This document shows positions 34,150 through 42,014 of a stretch of 64,000 bases of DNA, one piece after another. Position 1 is the stretch's first letter; the number at the start of each line of letters is the position of its first letter. The stretch is from positions 99,099 through 163,098 of the forward strand of contig NZ_JASHIU010000008.1 in NCBI RefSeq assembly GCF_030733545.1. Reading direction: 5' to 3'. The notes beneath the pieces are model-generated. The model was given only the letters and a program-made list of their open reading frames with translations. It was not told the origin of the DNA and searched no databases. Both the position numbers and the translations under genes were made by a program. The DNA is from Oceanicaulis sp. MMSF_3324 (GTDB lineage Bacteria; Pseudomonadota; Alphaproteobacteria; Caulobacterales; Maricaulaceae).

Positions 34150-36555
34150 ATGAGCGAAACAAAAACGCTTCCCCTGCTGCCGCTGCGCGACATCGTCGTG
34201 TTCCCGCACATGATCGTGCCCCTGTTTGTGGGCCGCGAGAAATCGGTGCGGGCGCTCGAAGAAGTCATGCGCGCGGACAAGCAGATCCTGCTGGCGACCC
34301 AGAAGAACGCTGCGGATGACGATCCCGCCCATGAAGCGGTCTATACCGACGGTGTGGTTGCGTCCGTGCTGCAACTTCTCAAACTGCCCGACGGCACGGT
34401 GAAAGTGCTGGTCGAGGGTGGTCGCCGCATGACCATCACCCGCTTCCTGGACAATCAGGCCTATTTCGAGGCCGAAGCCGAGCTTGTTGATGAGGAAGTC
34501 GCCGATCCGGCGGAAGTGGAAGCGCTTATGCGCGCCGCCGCCGAAAAATTCGAGGACTACGTCAAGCTCAACAAGAAAGTGCCGCCCGAAGCGCTGTCTG
34601 CGGTGAGCGAGATTTCCGACGCCGCCAAGATGGCAGACACCATTGCGGCGCATCTGTCTGTGAAGATCTCCGAGAAACAGGAGCTGATGGCCAATTCCAA
34701 GGTCGCTGAACGCCTCGAGAAGGTGTTCGCGCTGATGGAAGGCGAAATCAGCGTGCTGCAGGTCGAAAAGAAGATCCGGAACCGCGTGAAGCGGCAGATG
34801 GAGAAGACCCAGCGCGAATATTATCTGAACGAGCAGATGAAGGCGATCCAGCGCGAGCTGGGCGAGGGCGATGACGGTCGCGAAGAGCTGACCGAACTTG
34901 AAGAGAAACTCGCCGAAACCAAGCTCAGCAAGGAAGCGCGCGAGAAGGCCGAGGCGGAACTCAAGAAGCTGCGTCAGATGAGCCCCATGTCGGCGGAAGC
35001 CACCGTGGTGCGCAACTATTTGGAGTGGATGCTGGCGCTGCCCTGGGGCAAGCGCAAGCGCCTGAAGAAGGATCTGGGCAAGGCCGAGCAGGTTCTTGAT
35101 CGCGATCACTTCGGTCTGGAGAAGGTCAAGGAACGCATTGTCGAGCATCTGGCGGTCCAGACTCGCGTGAAGAAGATGCGCGGTCCGATCCTGTGCCTTG
35201 TAGGCCCGCCGGGCGTCGGCAAGACGTCGCTGGGTCGCTCCATCGCTGAGGCGACGGGGCGGGAATTTGTCCGCGTGTCACTGGGGGGTGTGCGGGACGA
35301 GGCCGAAATTCGTGGTCACCGCCGGACCTATATCGGTTCCATGCCGGGCCGGATCATCCAGTCGCTGAAGAAAGCCAAGTCCACCAATCCGATCATCCTG
35401 CTTGATGAGATCGACAAGCTGGGCGCGGACTATCGCGGCGATCCCGCTTCGGCGCTTCTTGAAGTGCTGGATCCGGAACAGAACTCCACGTTCAACGATC
35501 ACTATCTCGAAGTGGATTATGATCTGTCCGACGTGATGTTCATCACCACGGCGAATACGCTCAACCTGCCGCAGCCGCTTCTGGACCGCATGGAGATCAT
35601 CCGGATCGCAGGCTATACCGAGGATGAGAAGATCGAGATTGCTCGACGCCACCTCATCCCCAAGCAGCTCAAGACGCATGCGCTCAAAGAAAGCGAGTGG
35701 ACGGTCGAAGACAGTGCTCTGCGCGATCTGATCCGGTATTACACGCGCGAAAGCGGCGTGCGGAGCCTGGAGCGCGAGATTGCGCGGCTGGCGCGCAAGA
35801 CCGTGCGCAAGCTTGTTGCGGGTGATGTGGAGCATGTCACGATCAACGCGGACAATCTGGATGATTTCGCGGGCGTGCGGAAGCATCGCTTTGGCGAGAC
35901 CGAGTCCGAAGACAAGGTGGGCCTTGTGACCGGATTGGCCTGGACCGAGGTGGGCGGCGATCTGCTGACCATCGAGGCGGTCCAGATGCCGGGTCGGGGC
36001 AAGATGACCGTGACGGGCAATCTCAAGGAAGTGATGAAGGAATCCATTTCTGCCGCGAATTCGTTCGTGCAGAGCCGGGCGCCGACACTGGGCATCAAGC
36101 CGACGGTGTTCCGCACCACCGACATTCACGTGCACGTGCCCGAAGGCGCAACGCCCAAGGATGGACCGTCCGCCGGCGGCGCCATGATCACCGCAATCGT
36201 CTCTTCGCTGACCGGCGTGCCGGTGCGAAAGGATGTGGCCATGACGGGTGAGATCACCCTGCGTGGGCGCGTTCTGCCAATCGGTGGTCTTAAGGAGAAA
36301 TTGCTGGCCGCGCTGCGCGGTGGCGTGAAGACCGTGCTCATCCCCAAGGACAATGAGAAGGATCTCGCCGAGATTCCGGACAACGTCAAAGAAGGGCTCG
36401 AGATCATACCGGTCGAAACGGTCGAGGAAGTGCTCAACACGGCGCTGTCCGAACCGATCAAGCCAGTGGAGTGGACCGAAGCGGAAGCGGCTGCTCTTGC
36501 AGCATTGCCCGGCTCCACCGAAGTCAGTGGTGGTGGAGAACAACGCCCTCACTAA
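34150..36555 (+). CDS. lon: ATP-dependent endopeptidase Lon
   Basis: 801 residues from the second in-frame ATG, with GGAG seven bases upstream; ATG 34144 lies too close to it. The LonN substrate domain starts at [20 protein letters not shown]. The AAA+ module has Walker [10 protein letters not shown] near residue 352 and Walker [13 protein letters not shown]. The protease domain has catalytic Ser in PKDGPSAGG near 673 and Lys in GLKEKLL near 716. Degrades misfolded and regulatory proteins (CcrM, DnaA, SciP in Caulobacter). Confidence 0.98.
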   Translation: MSETKTLPLLPLRDIVVFPHMIVPLFVGREKSVRALEEVMRADKQILLATQKNAADDDPAHEAVYTDGVVASVLQLLKLPDGTVKVLVEGGRRMTITRFLDNQAYFEAEAELVDEEVADPAEVEALMRAAAEKFEDYVKLNKKVPPEALSAVSEISDAAKMADTIAAHLSVKISEKQELMANSKVAERLEKVFALMEGEISVLQVEKKIRNRVKRQMEKTQREYYLNEQMKAIQRELGEGDDGREELTELEEKLAETKLSKEAREKAEAELKKLRQMSPMSAEATVVRNYLEWMLALPWGKRKRLKKDLGKAEQVLDRDHFGLEKVKERIVEHLAVQTRVKKMRGPILCLVGPPGVGKTSLGRSIAEATGREFVRVSLGGVRDEAEIRGHRRTYIGSMPGRIIQSLKKAKSTNPIILLDEIDKLGADYRGDPASALLEVLDPEQNSTFNDHYLEVDYDLSDVMFITTANTLNLPQPLLDRMEIIRIAGYTEDEKIEIARRHLIPKQLKTHALKESEWTVEDSALRDLIRYYTRESGVRSLEREIARLARKTVRKLVAGDVEHVTINADNLDDFAGVRKHRFGETESEDKVGLVTGLAWTEVGGDLLTIEAVQMPGRGKMTVTGNLKEVMKESISAANSFVQSRAPTLGIKPTVFRTTDIHVHVPEGATPKDGPSAGGAMITAIVSSLTGVPVRKDVAMTGEITLRGRVLPIGGLKEKLLAALRGGVKTVLIPKDNEKDLAEIPDNVKEGLEIIPVETVEEVLNTALSEPIKPVEWTEAEAAALAALPGSTEVSGGGEQRPH

Positions 36556-36576
36556 GCCTCTTTTTCAGGCGGATCT

Positions 36577-36605
36577 GGCCCCGGAGCACGCTCCGGGGCC
36601 TTTTC
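36577..36605 (+). terminator. Rho-independent terminator of lon
   Basis: GGCCCCGGAGC (36577-36587) pairs with GCTCCGGGGCC (36590-36600), followed by TTTTC. Confidence 0.9.
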
Positions 36606-36728
36606 TATTGTGCCCAGGAAACAGTTTAGACGTTTAGCGACTTGGCTTTTCTGACCAAACTGGGATAGCGATAAATTGTTTTATGCCTGTTCTGTCGGTT
36701 GGACGGGCCTTGAATGCCGAGAGAGTGA

Positions 36729-37157
36729 ATGAGCGACGCCAGCCCCCGTTTGTATTCCGCCGTGATCAAAACCGCCGAACGTTTGCGTCAGGAGGCGGAT
36801 GCCGTGGTCATTGAAGCAGCGGGGCTGACTGTGGCGCAGGCTGCGCTTCTGGGCGTGGTGCTGAGTGACTCCGAGGCGACCCAGAGCGATATCGCCGTGC
36901 GGTTGGAATTGTCAGAACCCGCCGTCACCCAGATGGTGGCGCGTCTGCAGCGGGAAGGCCTGATCGAGCGCGCCCGTGACGCCAGTGACCGCCGCCGCTG
37001 GCGATTGACGGTCAGCAAGGAAGGCGTGGAGAAGGCGGATCGAGCCCGCATTGCTTTTGAGACCGTCAATGCGCGGCTTGAAAAGATGATGGGTGAAGCG
37101 ACGGCGCATGATGTCGCCCAGCGCCTCACCGCGCTCCGGCTGGAGCTCAAGGACTAG
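36729..37157 (+). CDS. MarR-family transcriptional regulator
   Basis: 142 residues. It has a winged helix-turn-helix (AALLGVVLSDSEATQSDIAV then LELSEPAVTQMVARLQREGL) and a wing with RARDASDRRRWRLTVSKEG, the DxR(S/R)xx signature of MarR proteins. Dimerisation helices lie at both ends. The ligand and targets are unknown. It converges on the cyclophilin gene with a 4-bp stop-codon overlap. Confidence 0.92.
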   Translation: MSDASPRLYSAVIKTAERLRQEADAVVIEAAGLTVAQAALLGVVLSDSEATQSDIAVRLELSEPAVTQMVARLQREGLIERARDASDRRRWRLTVSKEGVEKADRARIAFETVNARLEKMMGEATAHDVAQRLTALRLELKD

Positions 37158-37753
37158 TCTTCGTCGTTTTCGTCGACAATGCGCACGGTCTCGATCCGGA
37201 CCGGCTCGACGATGTATTGCGGATAGGGAAAGTCGTCCGGCGCTGCCTCAAGGCTTGTCGGCGCCATCCAGATGCGCTCCACCACATCCATGCCTTCTAT
37301 GACGGCGCCGAACACGGCATAGCCGGCTTCATCGGGATTGCGCTTGCCCGGTCCTGCATCAAGGCCGGGATAATCATCAACCATGATGAAGAATTCTGTC
37401 GTGGCGGTGCCCACTGCGGTGCGGGCCATGGAGATCGCGCCGCGGCTATGGGTCAGCCCGGTCTCCAGCGTGCTCTCATGGGCGATGCCTTCGGCTTCAG
37501 GCAGGCCGTCACGGCCATATCCGCCCTGGATGAGATGCATGGGTTCGACGCCGGGGCGCTCATTGTCGTCGCGTACGCTGCGATAGAAGCTGCCCGCATC
37601 GAGATGCCCCGCCTCGGCATGGGCGATGAAATTAGCCACTGAGACAGGCGCAGCGCTGTCGTTGAGCGCCACGACGATATCACCCTCGCTCGTCTCGATG
37701 ACGGCGTGGGGCTGAGCGATCATGAGGGTTGCGGCGGTGAGGGCGGTGAGCAT
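37154..37753 (-). CDS. Exported cyclophilin-type peptidyl-prolyl isomerase
   Basis: 199 residues. The hydrophobic start (MLTALTAATLMIAQPHA) is a likely short signal peptide. The cyclophilin fold follows: IETSEGDIVVALNDSAAPVS, FIAHAEAGHLDAGSFYRSVR, MHLIQGGYGRDG, RGAISMARTAVGTATTEFFI, YAVFGAVIEGMDVVERI. Compared with classic cyclophilins the catalytic Arg is kept (SFYRSV). It catalyses proline isomerisation during envelope protein folding. Its promoter region abuts that of the pheA leader. Confidence 0.9.
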   Translation of the reverse strand: MLTALTAATLMIAQPHAVIETSEGDIVVALNDSAAPVSVANFIAHAEAGHLDAGSFYRSVRDDNERPGVEPMHLIQGGYGRDGLPEAEGIAHESTLETGLTHSRGAISMARTAVGTATTEFFIMVDDYPGLDAGPGKRNPDEAGYAVFGAVIEGMDVVERIWMAPTSLEAAPDDFPYPQYIVEPVRIETVRIVDENDED

Positions 37754-37857
37754 GTCTGGGCGATCCTTGCAGCAGATGAGCGGCTATCGGGCGGTGTTGC
37801 GCGCGGAAAGTCAAATGTCGGTCCAATAGGGCTTGACCGATGCGCTGAGACAGTTTC

Positions 37858-37932
37858 ATGCTGCAACGCATGATGACAGCGAACCTCTTTTTCTTTGGCG
37901 GCTATTTTTATCGTCCCCCCGGGGCCGGTTGA
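37858..37932 (+). promoter_or_regulatory. pheL: Phe/Tyr-rich leader peptide of the pheA attenuator
   Basis: A short frame encodes MLQRMMTANLFFFGGYFYRP followed by PGAG and stop: four Phe and two Tyr codons within eight residues (TTT TTC TTT GGC GGC TAT TTT TAT). The start may be 37858 or 37870/37873. Its stop codon lies inside one arm of the predicted antiterminator. Ribosome stalling when charged tRNA-Phe is scarce would free that arm. Too short to be a normal gene, but typical of amino-acid attenuation leaders. Confidence 0.85.
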
Positions 37933-37985
37933 CGCTGCTTGCTTGCAAGAAAAAGTCACCAGCCCCGCCAATGGCGGGGTTTTTT
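37921..37985 (+). terminator. pheA attenuator: mutually exclusive antiterminator and terminator
   Basis: The terminator is CCCCGCC (37963-37969), AAT, GGCGGGG (37973-37979), then six T, ending 16 bp before the pheA ATG. The antiterminator pairs GGGGCCGGTTGAC (37921-37933) with GTCACCAGCCCC (37955-37966), with one mismatch and one bulge. It would occupy the CCCC needed by the terminator. Together with the Phe/Tyr leader peptide this is a complete attenuation device. Confidence 0.85.
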
Positions 37986-38001
37986 ATTGGGAGATGAGGC
38001 G

Positions 38002-39168
38002 ATGAGCCCGACCAAGCCGCATGACGAACGCCAGATCCTGCGTCAGGCCATTGATGCGACCGATTCCGAAATCCTCAAGCTCCTGGCGGAGCGACGTCGC
38101 CTCGTGGAAACGCTGGTGGCGCTGAAGGCCGGCGATCAGAGCCCGGTGCGAGATACCGACCGCGAACGCGCCGTGATCGAACGCGCTGTCGCGAAGGGCC
38201 GTGATCTGGGGCTGGCGGACAGTTTCGTGGAAACCCTGTTCCAGGCGATCATTGACGACTCCCTGCGTCGCCAGCGCGCCAGCTTGGATGCGCGGGTCGG
38301 GGACGCCATGCTGACCGAGGCGCGCGTCGCTTATCTGGGCGGGCCGGGCTCATACTCCCAGTTTGCAGCGAACGCGCATTTCTCGGGCCGGTATTCAGGG
38401 GTCGCGCCGGTCATCAAGCGCGACTACGCCGCCATCTTCAAGTCGCTCGAGGATGGTGAAGCGGATTACGGCTTCCTGCCGATCGAGAATACCGCCACGG
38501 GCGGTGTGAACGAGGTCTACGACCTGCTGCGCGATTCCAATCTGAAGATCGCCGGCGAACACCATATGAAGATCCAGCACACCCTGATGGGCAAGGCGAC
38601 CGATCTGGGTCCGGTCCGGACCGTCTATGGTCACCCCCAGGCCTTGCGTCAGGCCCAGCGATGGCTCAACGCGCGCACCGATCTCAAGAAGATCCCGGTC
38701 ACCTCCACCACGCGCGCCCTGGAACGCGCGCTGGATGAGGGCCCGTCTGTGGCCGCCGTAGCCGGGCCCGACGCGGCGCGCCTGTTCGGTCTGAACCTTA
38801 TCGAACCCAATATTTCAGACTTCGAAGGCAATGAGACCCGGTTCGTCGCCTTGGCTGTGGATCCTGCGCCGGCCTCGCCCCTGCTGCCGTGCAAGACCTC
38901 GCTGGTCTTCATCACGTCTGACGCCTCGGGCTCGCTGGTGGATGCACTGGATGGCTTCCGCCAGCATGGCGTGAACATGACCAAGCTTGAAAGCCGTCCT
39001 GTCCATGGCGCGCCCTGGGAGCAGATGTTCTTCCTCGATCTGGAAGGCCATGAAGAGGACAAGGCGGTGGCCAGGGCGCTGGAGCATCTGGGCGGATATG
39101 CAAAATCTGTCCGGCGCTTCGGATCTTACGGCTCTGACCGCTTGAAGCCCACCCAGCTTGAAGGCTAA
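38002..39168 (+). CDS. pheA: Bifunctional chorismate mutase / prephenate dehydratase
   Basis: 388 residues from ATG 38002 behind GGGAGATGAGGCG. The AroQ chorismate mutase is at about 10-95 (LRQAIDATDSEILKLLAERR, VRDTDRERAVIERA). The prephenate dehydratase domain is at about 109-285 (VAYLGGPGSYSQFAA; FLPIENTATGGV; TSTTRALERA). The ACT regulatory domain starts near 297 (SLVFITSDASGSLVDAL; ESRPVHGAPWEQMFFLDLEG) and binds Phe for feedback inhibition. It converts chorismate to phenylpyruvate. Expression is controlled by the leader and attenuator just upstream. Confidence 0.97.
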   Translation: MSPTKPHDERQILRQAIDATDSEILKLLAERRRLVETLVALKAGDQSPVRDTDRERAVIERAVAKGRDLGLADSFVETLFQAIIDDSLRRQRASLDARVGDAMLTEARVAYLGGPGSYSQFAANAHFSGRYSGVAPVIKRDYAAIFKSLEDGEADYGFLPIENTATGGVNEVYDLLRDSNLKIAGEHHMKIQHTLMGKATDLGPVRTVYGHPQALRQAQRWLNARTDLKKIPVTSTTRALERALDEGPSVAAVAGPDAARLFGLNLIEPNISDFEGNETRFVALAVDPAPASPLLPCKTSLVFITSDASGSLVDALDGFRQHGVNMTKLESRPVHGAPWEQMFFLDLEGHEEDKAVARALEHLGGYAKSVRRFGSYGSDRLKPTQLEG

Positions 39169-39194
39169 AAGGGCGGCCCTTCCGAGTCGGAAGC

Positions 39195-39270
39195 GGGTGG
39201 TTAGCTCAGCTGGTAGAGCAACTGGTTTACACCCAGTAGGTCGGCGGTTCGACCCCGTCACCACCCACCA
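39195..39270 (+). tRNA. tRNA-Val(UAC), probable prophage attachment gene
   Basis: GGGTGGT (39195-39201) pairs with ACCACCC (39260-39266), then A and encoded CCA. The anticodon arm ACTGG-TTTACAC-CCAGT gives anticodon TAC; D-arm and T-arm (GGTTCGACCCC) are normal. The prophage late operon ends 88 bp downstream of its 3' end, so the tRNA 3' half is the probable attB/attL core. Confidence 0.96.
39246..39270 (+). other. Candidate attL core (tRNA-Val 3' end)
   Basis: Prophages commonly integrate within the T-arm/3' end of tRNA genes and restore the tRNA. Phage genes begin directly after this point. The matching right-hand copy is outside the window, so the exact core is not known. Confidence 0.5.
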
Positions 39271-39297
39271 ATCTTTTCAAAGGGTTGGCAAAAACAG

Positions 39298-39359
39298 AAC
39301 CGGAACATTCCGGTTTGTGTGACTTCTGCAAACAGTCACACAGCCATTTTTGTGTGACT
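39298..39359. repeat. Palindrome and triple TGTGTGACT motif next to attL
   Basis: A near-continuous palindrome AACCGGAA-CA-TTCCGGTT (39298-39315) is followed by TGTGTGACT (39316-39324), its inverted copy AGTCACACA (39334-39342) and a third direct copy (39351-39359). The spacing of repeated 9-mers beside an attachment site resembles integrase arm-type or excisionase sites. The inverted pair could also form a terminator-like hairpin for the phage late operon. Confidence 0.6.
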
Positions 39360-39669
39360 ACCGTTCCGCGTGTGTTCCTGCAACCAGTTCCGGCTCGCAC
39401 CGCCGCTGGCGCTCCTTGTCGATGATGGTCCAGGCCGCGCGGGCGTGGCCTTGCAGCGCGAGGATATATGCGGCCGCCACCTGATTGACGGCCGCCATGG
39501 CCGGGCGCCTGGGCTCGGCCGGGCTGGGCGCACAGAGGGACGGTGAGGGCGCGACAGGGCGAACAGGCTCAACCGTCATCCAGGAGTCCGGCGTCTGACA
39601 GCCAGTGATCGAGAGGGCGAATGTCGCCATAGTCAGCGCAAGAACAGCTCTCATAGGGGTCTGCCTCAT
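39358..39669 (-). CDS. Outer-membrane lipoprotein spanin (Rz1-like o-spanin)
   Basis: 103 residues. The lipoprotein signal MRQTPMRAVLALTMATFALS is followed by ITGCQ with the lipidated Cys at residue 24, then a Pro-rich stretch (VEPVRPVAPSPSLCAPSPAE) as in Rz1 proteins. It starts inside, and in a different frame from, the preceding i-spanin gene with 101 bp of overlap. Longer than lambda Rz1. It would link the outer membrane to the i-spanin and fuse the two membranes at lysis. ATG at 39654 is an alternative start. Confidence 0.8.
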   Translation of the reverse strand: MRQTPMRAVLALTMATFALSITGCQTPDSWMTVEPVRPVAPSPSLCAPSPAEPRRPAMAAVNQVAAAYILALQGHARAAWTIIDKERQRRCEPELVAGTHAER

Positions 39670-39979
39670 TCGGGGGCGTCTGGGTTGCTGAACGCGCGGG
39701 AACGCTCCACAAGGCCGTCAGATCGGCAATGCGGGCGTCACAGCTTCGACGCTCCGCCGTTATGTCTTCGTCCGCATGTTCGCGCTCGTCGCTGCGGTTC
39801 TCGCTTTCACGCGCCCGCGCATCAGCCTGGGCGGCGGCTGCGCCTTGCGCCTTGGTCAAGCGCTGCTCCACGGCGCGCAAGCCGATATGAGGCGCGGCAT
39901 AGAGCGCGCCCGCGCCCACGCTCGCGCCCAGCGTGAAGCTGATCGCGGCGACGATGCCGGCTAGGCCGCCGCCGCTCAT
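39569..39979 (-). CDS. Inner-membrane spanin (Rz-like i-spanin)
   Basis: 136 residues. One N-terminal membrane segment (GLAGIVAAISFTLGASVGAGALYAA) is followed by a long charged helix (RAVEQRLTKAQGAAAAQADARARESENRSD), then a Cys-containing C-terminus. This is the N-in/C-out architecture of Rz. It overlaps the o-spanin gene at its 3' end and the stop codon of the DUF5675 gene at its start. Confidence 0.8.
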   Translation of the reverse strand: MSGGGLAGIVAAISFTLGASVGAGALYAAPHIGLRAVEQRLTKAQGAAAAQADARARESENRSDEREHADEDITAERRSCDARIADLTALWSVPARSATQTPPNEADPYESCSCADYGDIRPLDHWLSDAGLLDDG

Positions 39980-40407
39980 GGCGTTTCATCCGTGATCAGT
40001 AGGGTTCCGCCATCCCGCGCCGCCATCAGCAGATATGGGTTGACCTTGGCGAAGGCGTCGCGGCTCGCCCAGACGCAATGCTCGCCATCCTCTTTCGAAT
40101 GGCGCAGCCCTGGGGCCAGACAGCCCTTGATTTCGGTGTGGCGATTGGCCGGGTGACACAGGATCGCGGACCGGCCGGGCACATCGGCGATTTCCACCAG
40201 CGGCTTGCGGCCGAGGCGTTCGTACCAGTCGCCCCATGTGCGCTCGATCAGCGGATATTCCCCGGCCGGGATGCGATCGAGGTTCGGCCGGTTCGGGCCG
40301 GGGCCGCGTTCCAGCATCCACGTAATGAACAGACCCTGGGCCAGGTGCAGCGCGCCCAGCGTGGAGTGTTCGCCATGGCTTTTGCGATTGAGGACAAGAT
40401 GGGTCAT
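39976..40407 (-). CDS. DUF5675 family phage protein in the lysis cassette
   Basis: 143 residues with the DUF5675 pattern: an early strand (HLVLNRKSHGEHSTLGAL), a MLERGPG..PNLDRIPAGEYPL core and PGRSAILCHPANRHTEIKGCLAPG, a His/Asn-rich loop resembling an L,D-transpeptidase-like or murein-active fold. It is common in phage lysis regions. Because no classical endolysin is visible, it is the best candidate here for a wall-active enzyme. No catalytic residues can be confirmed. Confidence 0.8.
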   Translation of the reverse strand: MTHLVLNRKSHGEHSTLGALHLAQGLFITWMLERGPGPNRPNLDRIPAGEYPLIERTWGDWYERLGRKPLVEIADVPGRSAILCHPANRHTEIKGCLAPGLRHSKEDGEHCVWASRDAFAKVNPYLLMAARDGGTLLITDETP

Positions 40408-40415
40408 GCGTCGCC

Positions 40416-41276
40416 CTAGTCGTAAAAACCGTAAAGGCGGAAATCGTAAACGCGAGTATAGTCTGGTGTGATGTTGTTCACGCGCCAGCGCGCGGAAGAA
40501 ACCGGCGCGTTCAGGTAGGCAGGGTCTAGATACGAAACCCCGGCGAGTGACATCTCTCCCACCTTAAGCCAAGCCCCGTTGACATAGGCCTCAACGTCAC
40601 CTGATTGCGCCTTCTGGGCGCCTTGGTGTAGCCATGACGCCGTGTGGATAACGCAAGGTGCATTAAACGTGTACTCCAACCATGCTGGCGATGCTTCGGG
40701 AGTCCAATAATTCCCTGTACCGTCTACCGAGTAATAGGGGGGGCGCGCACCGGAATTTGAGGCAGATATAACCCCGGCTGCACTAGTATTGCTCGCCACA
40801 TGATTGGGGATTGTCGCCTGCGCAAGTGCGGACGAACTTGTAAAGGTTGATCGCGCCGAAGGCGTTGTCATTATTTTGGAAAACAATCCATGAGACGAGA
40901 GCACGGCACGCATGGCGCTCTCAGACGCCGCAAGTTCAGACATGGCAGCAGCCGATGTAACGAGCGCTGAACTTGCAACCTCACTATCGCCCAATGAGGA
41001 CAACAATGCAGGGCTAGCGAAAACTGCGGCCCGATCAGAGCTGGATGCAAATAAATCCGCGAATGTGTTGCTGACAATAGTCGCCCCGTAAAGGCGATTG
41101 ATCGCCGCTGGTAAAGCAGATGCATCCTCAACTTTACGCCAGCCATACGACACCGATGCAGCGTTGACCGCCTGAACGATCGCCAGCTCGCCAAGGCTGG
41201 CGTCTGAGGAACCGCCGCCACCGCCGCCGCCGCCGCTGCCGCCGAAGAACGTTGAAGGTGCTTGCGCCTGGGCCAT
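40416..41276 (-). CDS. Second tail fibre/receptor-binding protein with discoidin-like C-terminus
   Basis: 286 residues. Poly-Gly runs (residues about 11-22) are encoded by GGC repeats. A helical repeat region at about 85-150 has Ser/Ala heptads (ALVTSAAAMSELAASESAM) of the kind seen in phage fibres. The C-terminal beta domain covers about 175-286 (YWTPEASPAWLEYTFNAPCV; SSARWRVNNITPDYTRVYDF), like an F5/8-type carbohydrate-binding domain. Base composition is visibly lower in GC and codon use differs from its neighbours, which suggests recent exchange of the host-specificity gene. Confidence 0.78.
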   Translation of the reverse strand: MAQAQAPSTFFGGSGGGGGGGGSSDASLGELAIVQAVNAASVSYGWRKVEDASALPAAINRLYGATIVSNTFADLFASSSDRAAVFASPALLSSLGDSEVASSALVTSAAAMSELAASESAMRAVLSSHGLFSKIMTTPSARSTFTSSSALAQATIPNHVASNTSAAGVISASNSGARPPYYSVDGTGNYWTPEASPAWLEYTFNAPCVIHTASWLHQGAQKAQSGDVEAYVNGAWLKVGEMSLAGVSYLDPAYLNAPVSSARWRVNNITPDYTRVYDFRLYGFYD

Positions 41277-41567
41277 CTAGCTTCCCCATCCGATCTTGAT
41301 TGCGCCCGCCGTGAAGGTGTCAGATCCTGTTTCCAGAACCCGCTTCACGCTCATGGCGTGCCAGCGCGAAGGCATGATTTCGCCCGCCGCAAATGTGATG
41401 GCGTTGTCAAAACAGTCATGGACCGTGACGGCCCCGACTTCGCCGAAGAAAATATGGGTGGGATACTCGCCCTGCTCATTGGCCAGATCCTCGCTGTCGT
41501 TGGGCGTGATGGCCTTTATGCCGACAACGCAACCTGATTGTGTGCGCAGGCGCTTGGGATCGCTCAT
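41277..41567 (-). CDS. Spike-base-like phage protein
   Basis: 96 residues: KAITPNDSEDLANEQGEYPT, IFFGEVGAVTVHDCFDNAIT, MSVKRVLETGSDTFTAGAIK. The pattern of an ITPxDS start, a 'GxVtV' strand, an axial strand and 'V..TGs.t...I' resembles the short spike-base proteins of Rhodobacter gene transfer agents and prophages (RCAP_Rcc01079-like). It abuts the second fibre gene, so probably sits at its base. The family assignment is from memory of the motif only. Confidence 0.65.
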   Translation of the reverse strand: MSDPKRLRTQSGCVVGIKAITPNDSEDLANEQGEYPTHIFFGEVGAVTVHDCFDNAITFAAGEIMPSRWHAMSVKRVLETGSDTFTAGAIKIGWGS

Positions 41568-41576
41568 GGCTTGCTC

Positions 41577-42005
41577 CTATCGCCCGCCGCCTGAACGCGG
41601 GGGCAGGTTGAAGATCCGGCGAACAAGGCCGGTGATCATGTCCACAAAATTGCCGGGCTCGCTCGCGGCGGCGCGCCATGCGCCGCGCCAGAGCGTGACA
41701 AGCGGCATGGCGCACAGGACGGACAGGAAGGCGATGGCGACGCGCATTTCCCCCGGCATGGAGGGCCAGTTGGTCGCCAGCACGGCCGCCCCCGCATGGG
41801 TGAAAATCAGCCCGGCCGCCACAGAGCCCGCCGCATAGTAGAGCCGCTTGCGAAACGGCACGCTCTCGCGCAGGAAGAAGACGAAGGCCATGCCGCACAG
41901 GAGGCCGAAACCCTCAAACAGCTGCGGCCCCGTCAAATGGATCGCGCCCAGGGCGATGACGGTGGCCGAGGCTTCGGTGACGTTCTGAACTGTCGGGTGC
42001 GTCAT
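41577..42005 (-). CDS. Three-span membrane protein, possible holin
   Basis: 142 residues from the second ATG, with AGGAG six bases upstream (the first ATG at 42008 is too close). Three hydrophobic stretches: FEGFGLLCGMAFVFFLR, LYYAAGSVAAGLIFTHAGAAVL and VAIAFLSVLCAMPLVTLW, then a basic C-terminus (IFNLPPRSGGGR). Size, topology and position between fibre and lysis genes suggest a class I-like holin, but no family match is recognised. Confidence 0.6.
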   Translation of the reverse strand: MTHPTVQNVTEASATVIALGAIHLTGPQLFEGFGLLCGMAFVFFLRESVPFRKRLYYAAGSVAAGLIFTHAGAAVLATNWPSMPGEMRVAIAFLSVLCAMPLVTLWRGAWRAAASEPGNFVDMITGLVRRIFNLPPRSGGGR

Positions 42006-42014
42006 CATTCGCTC

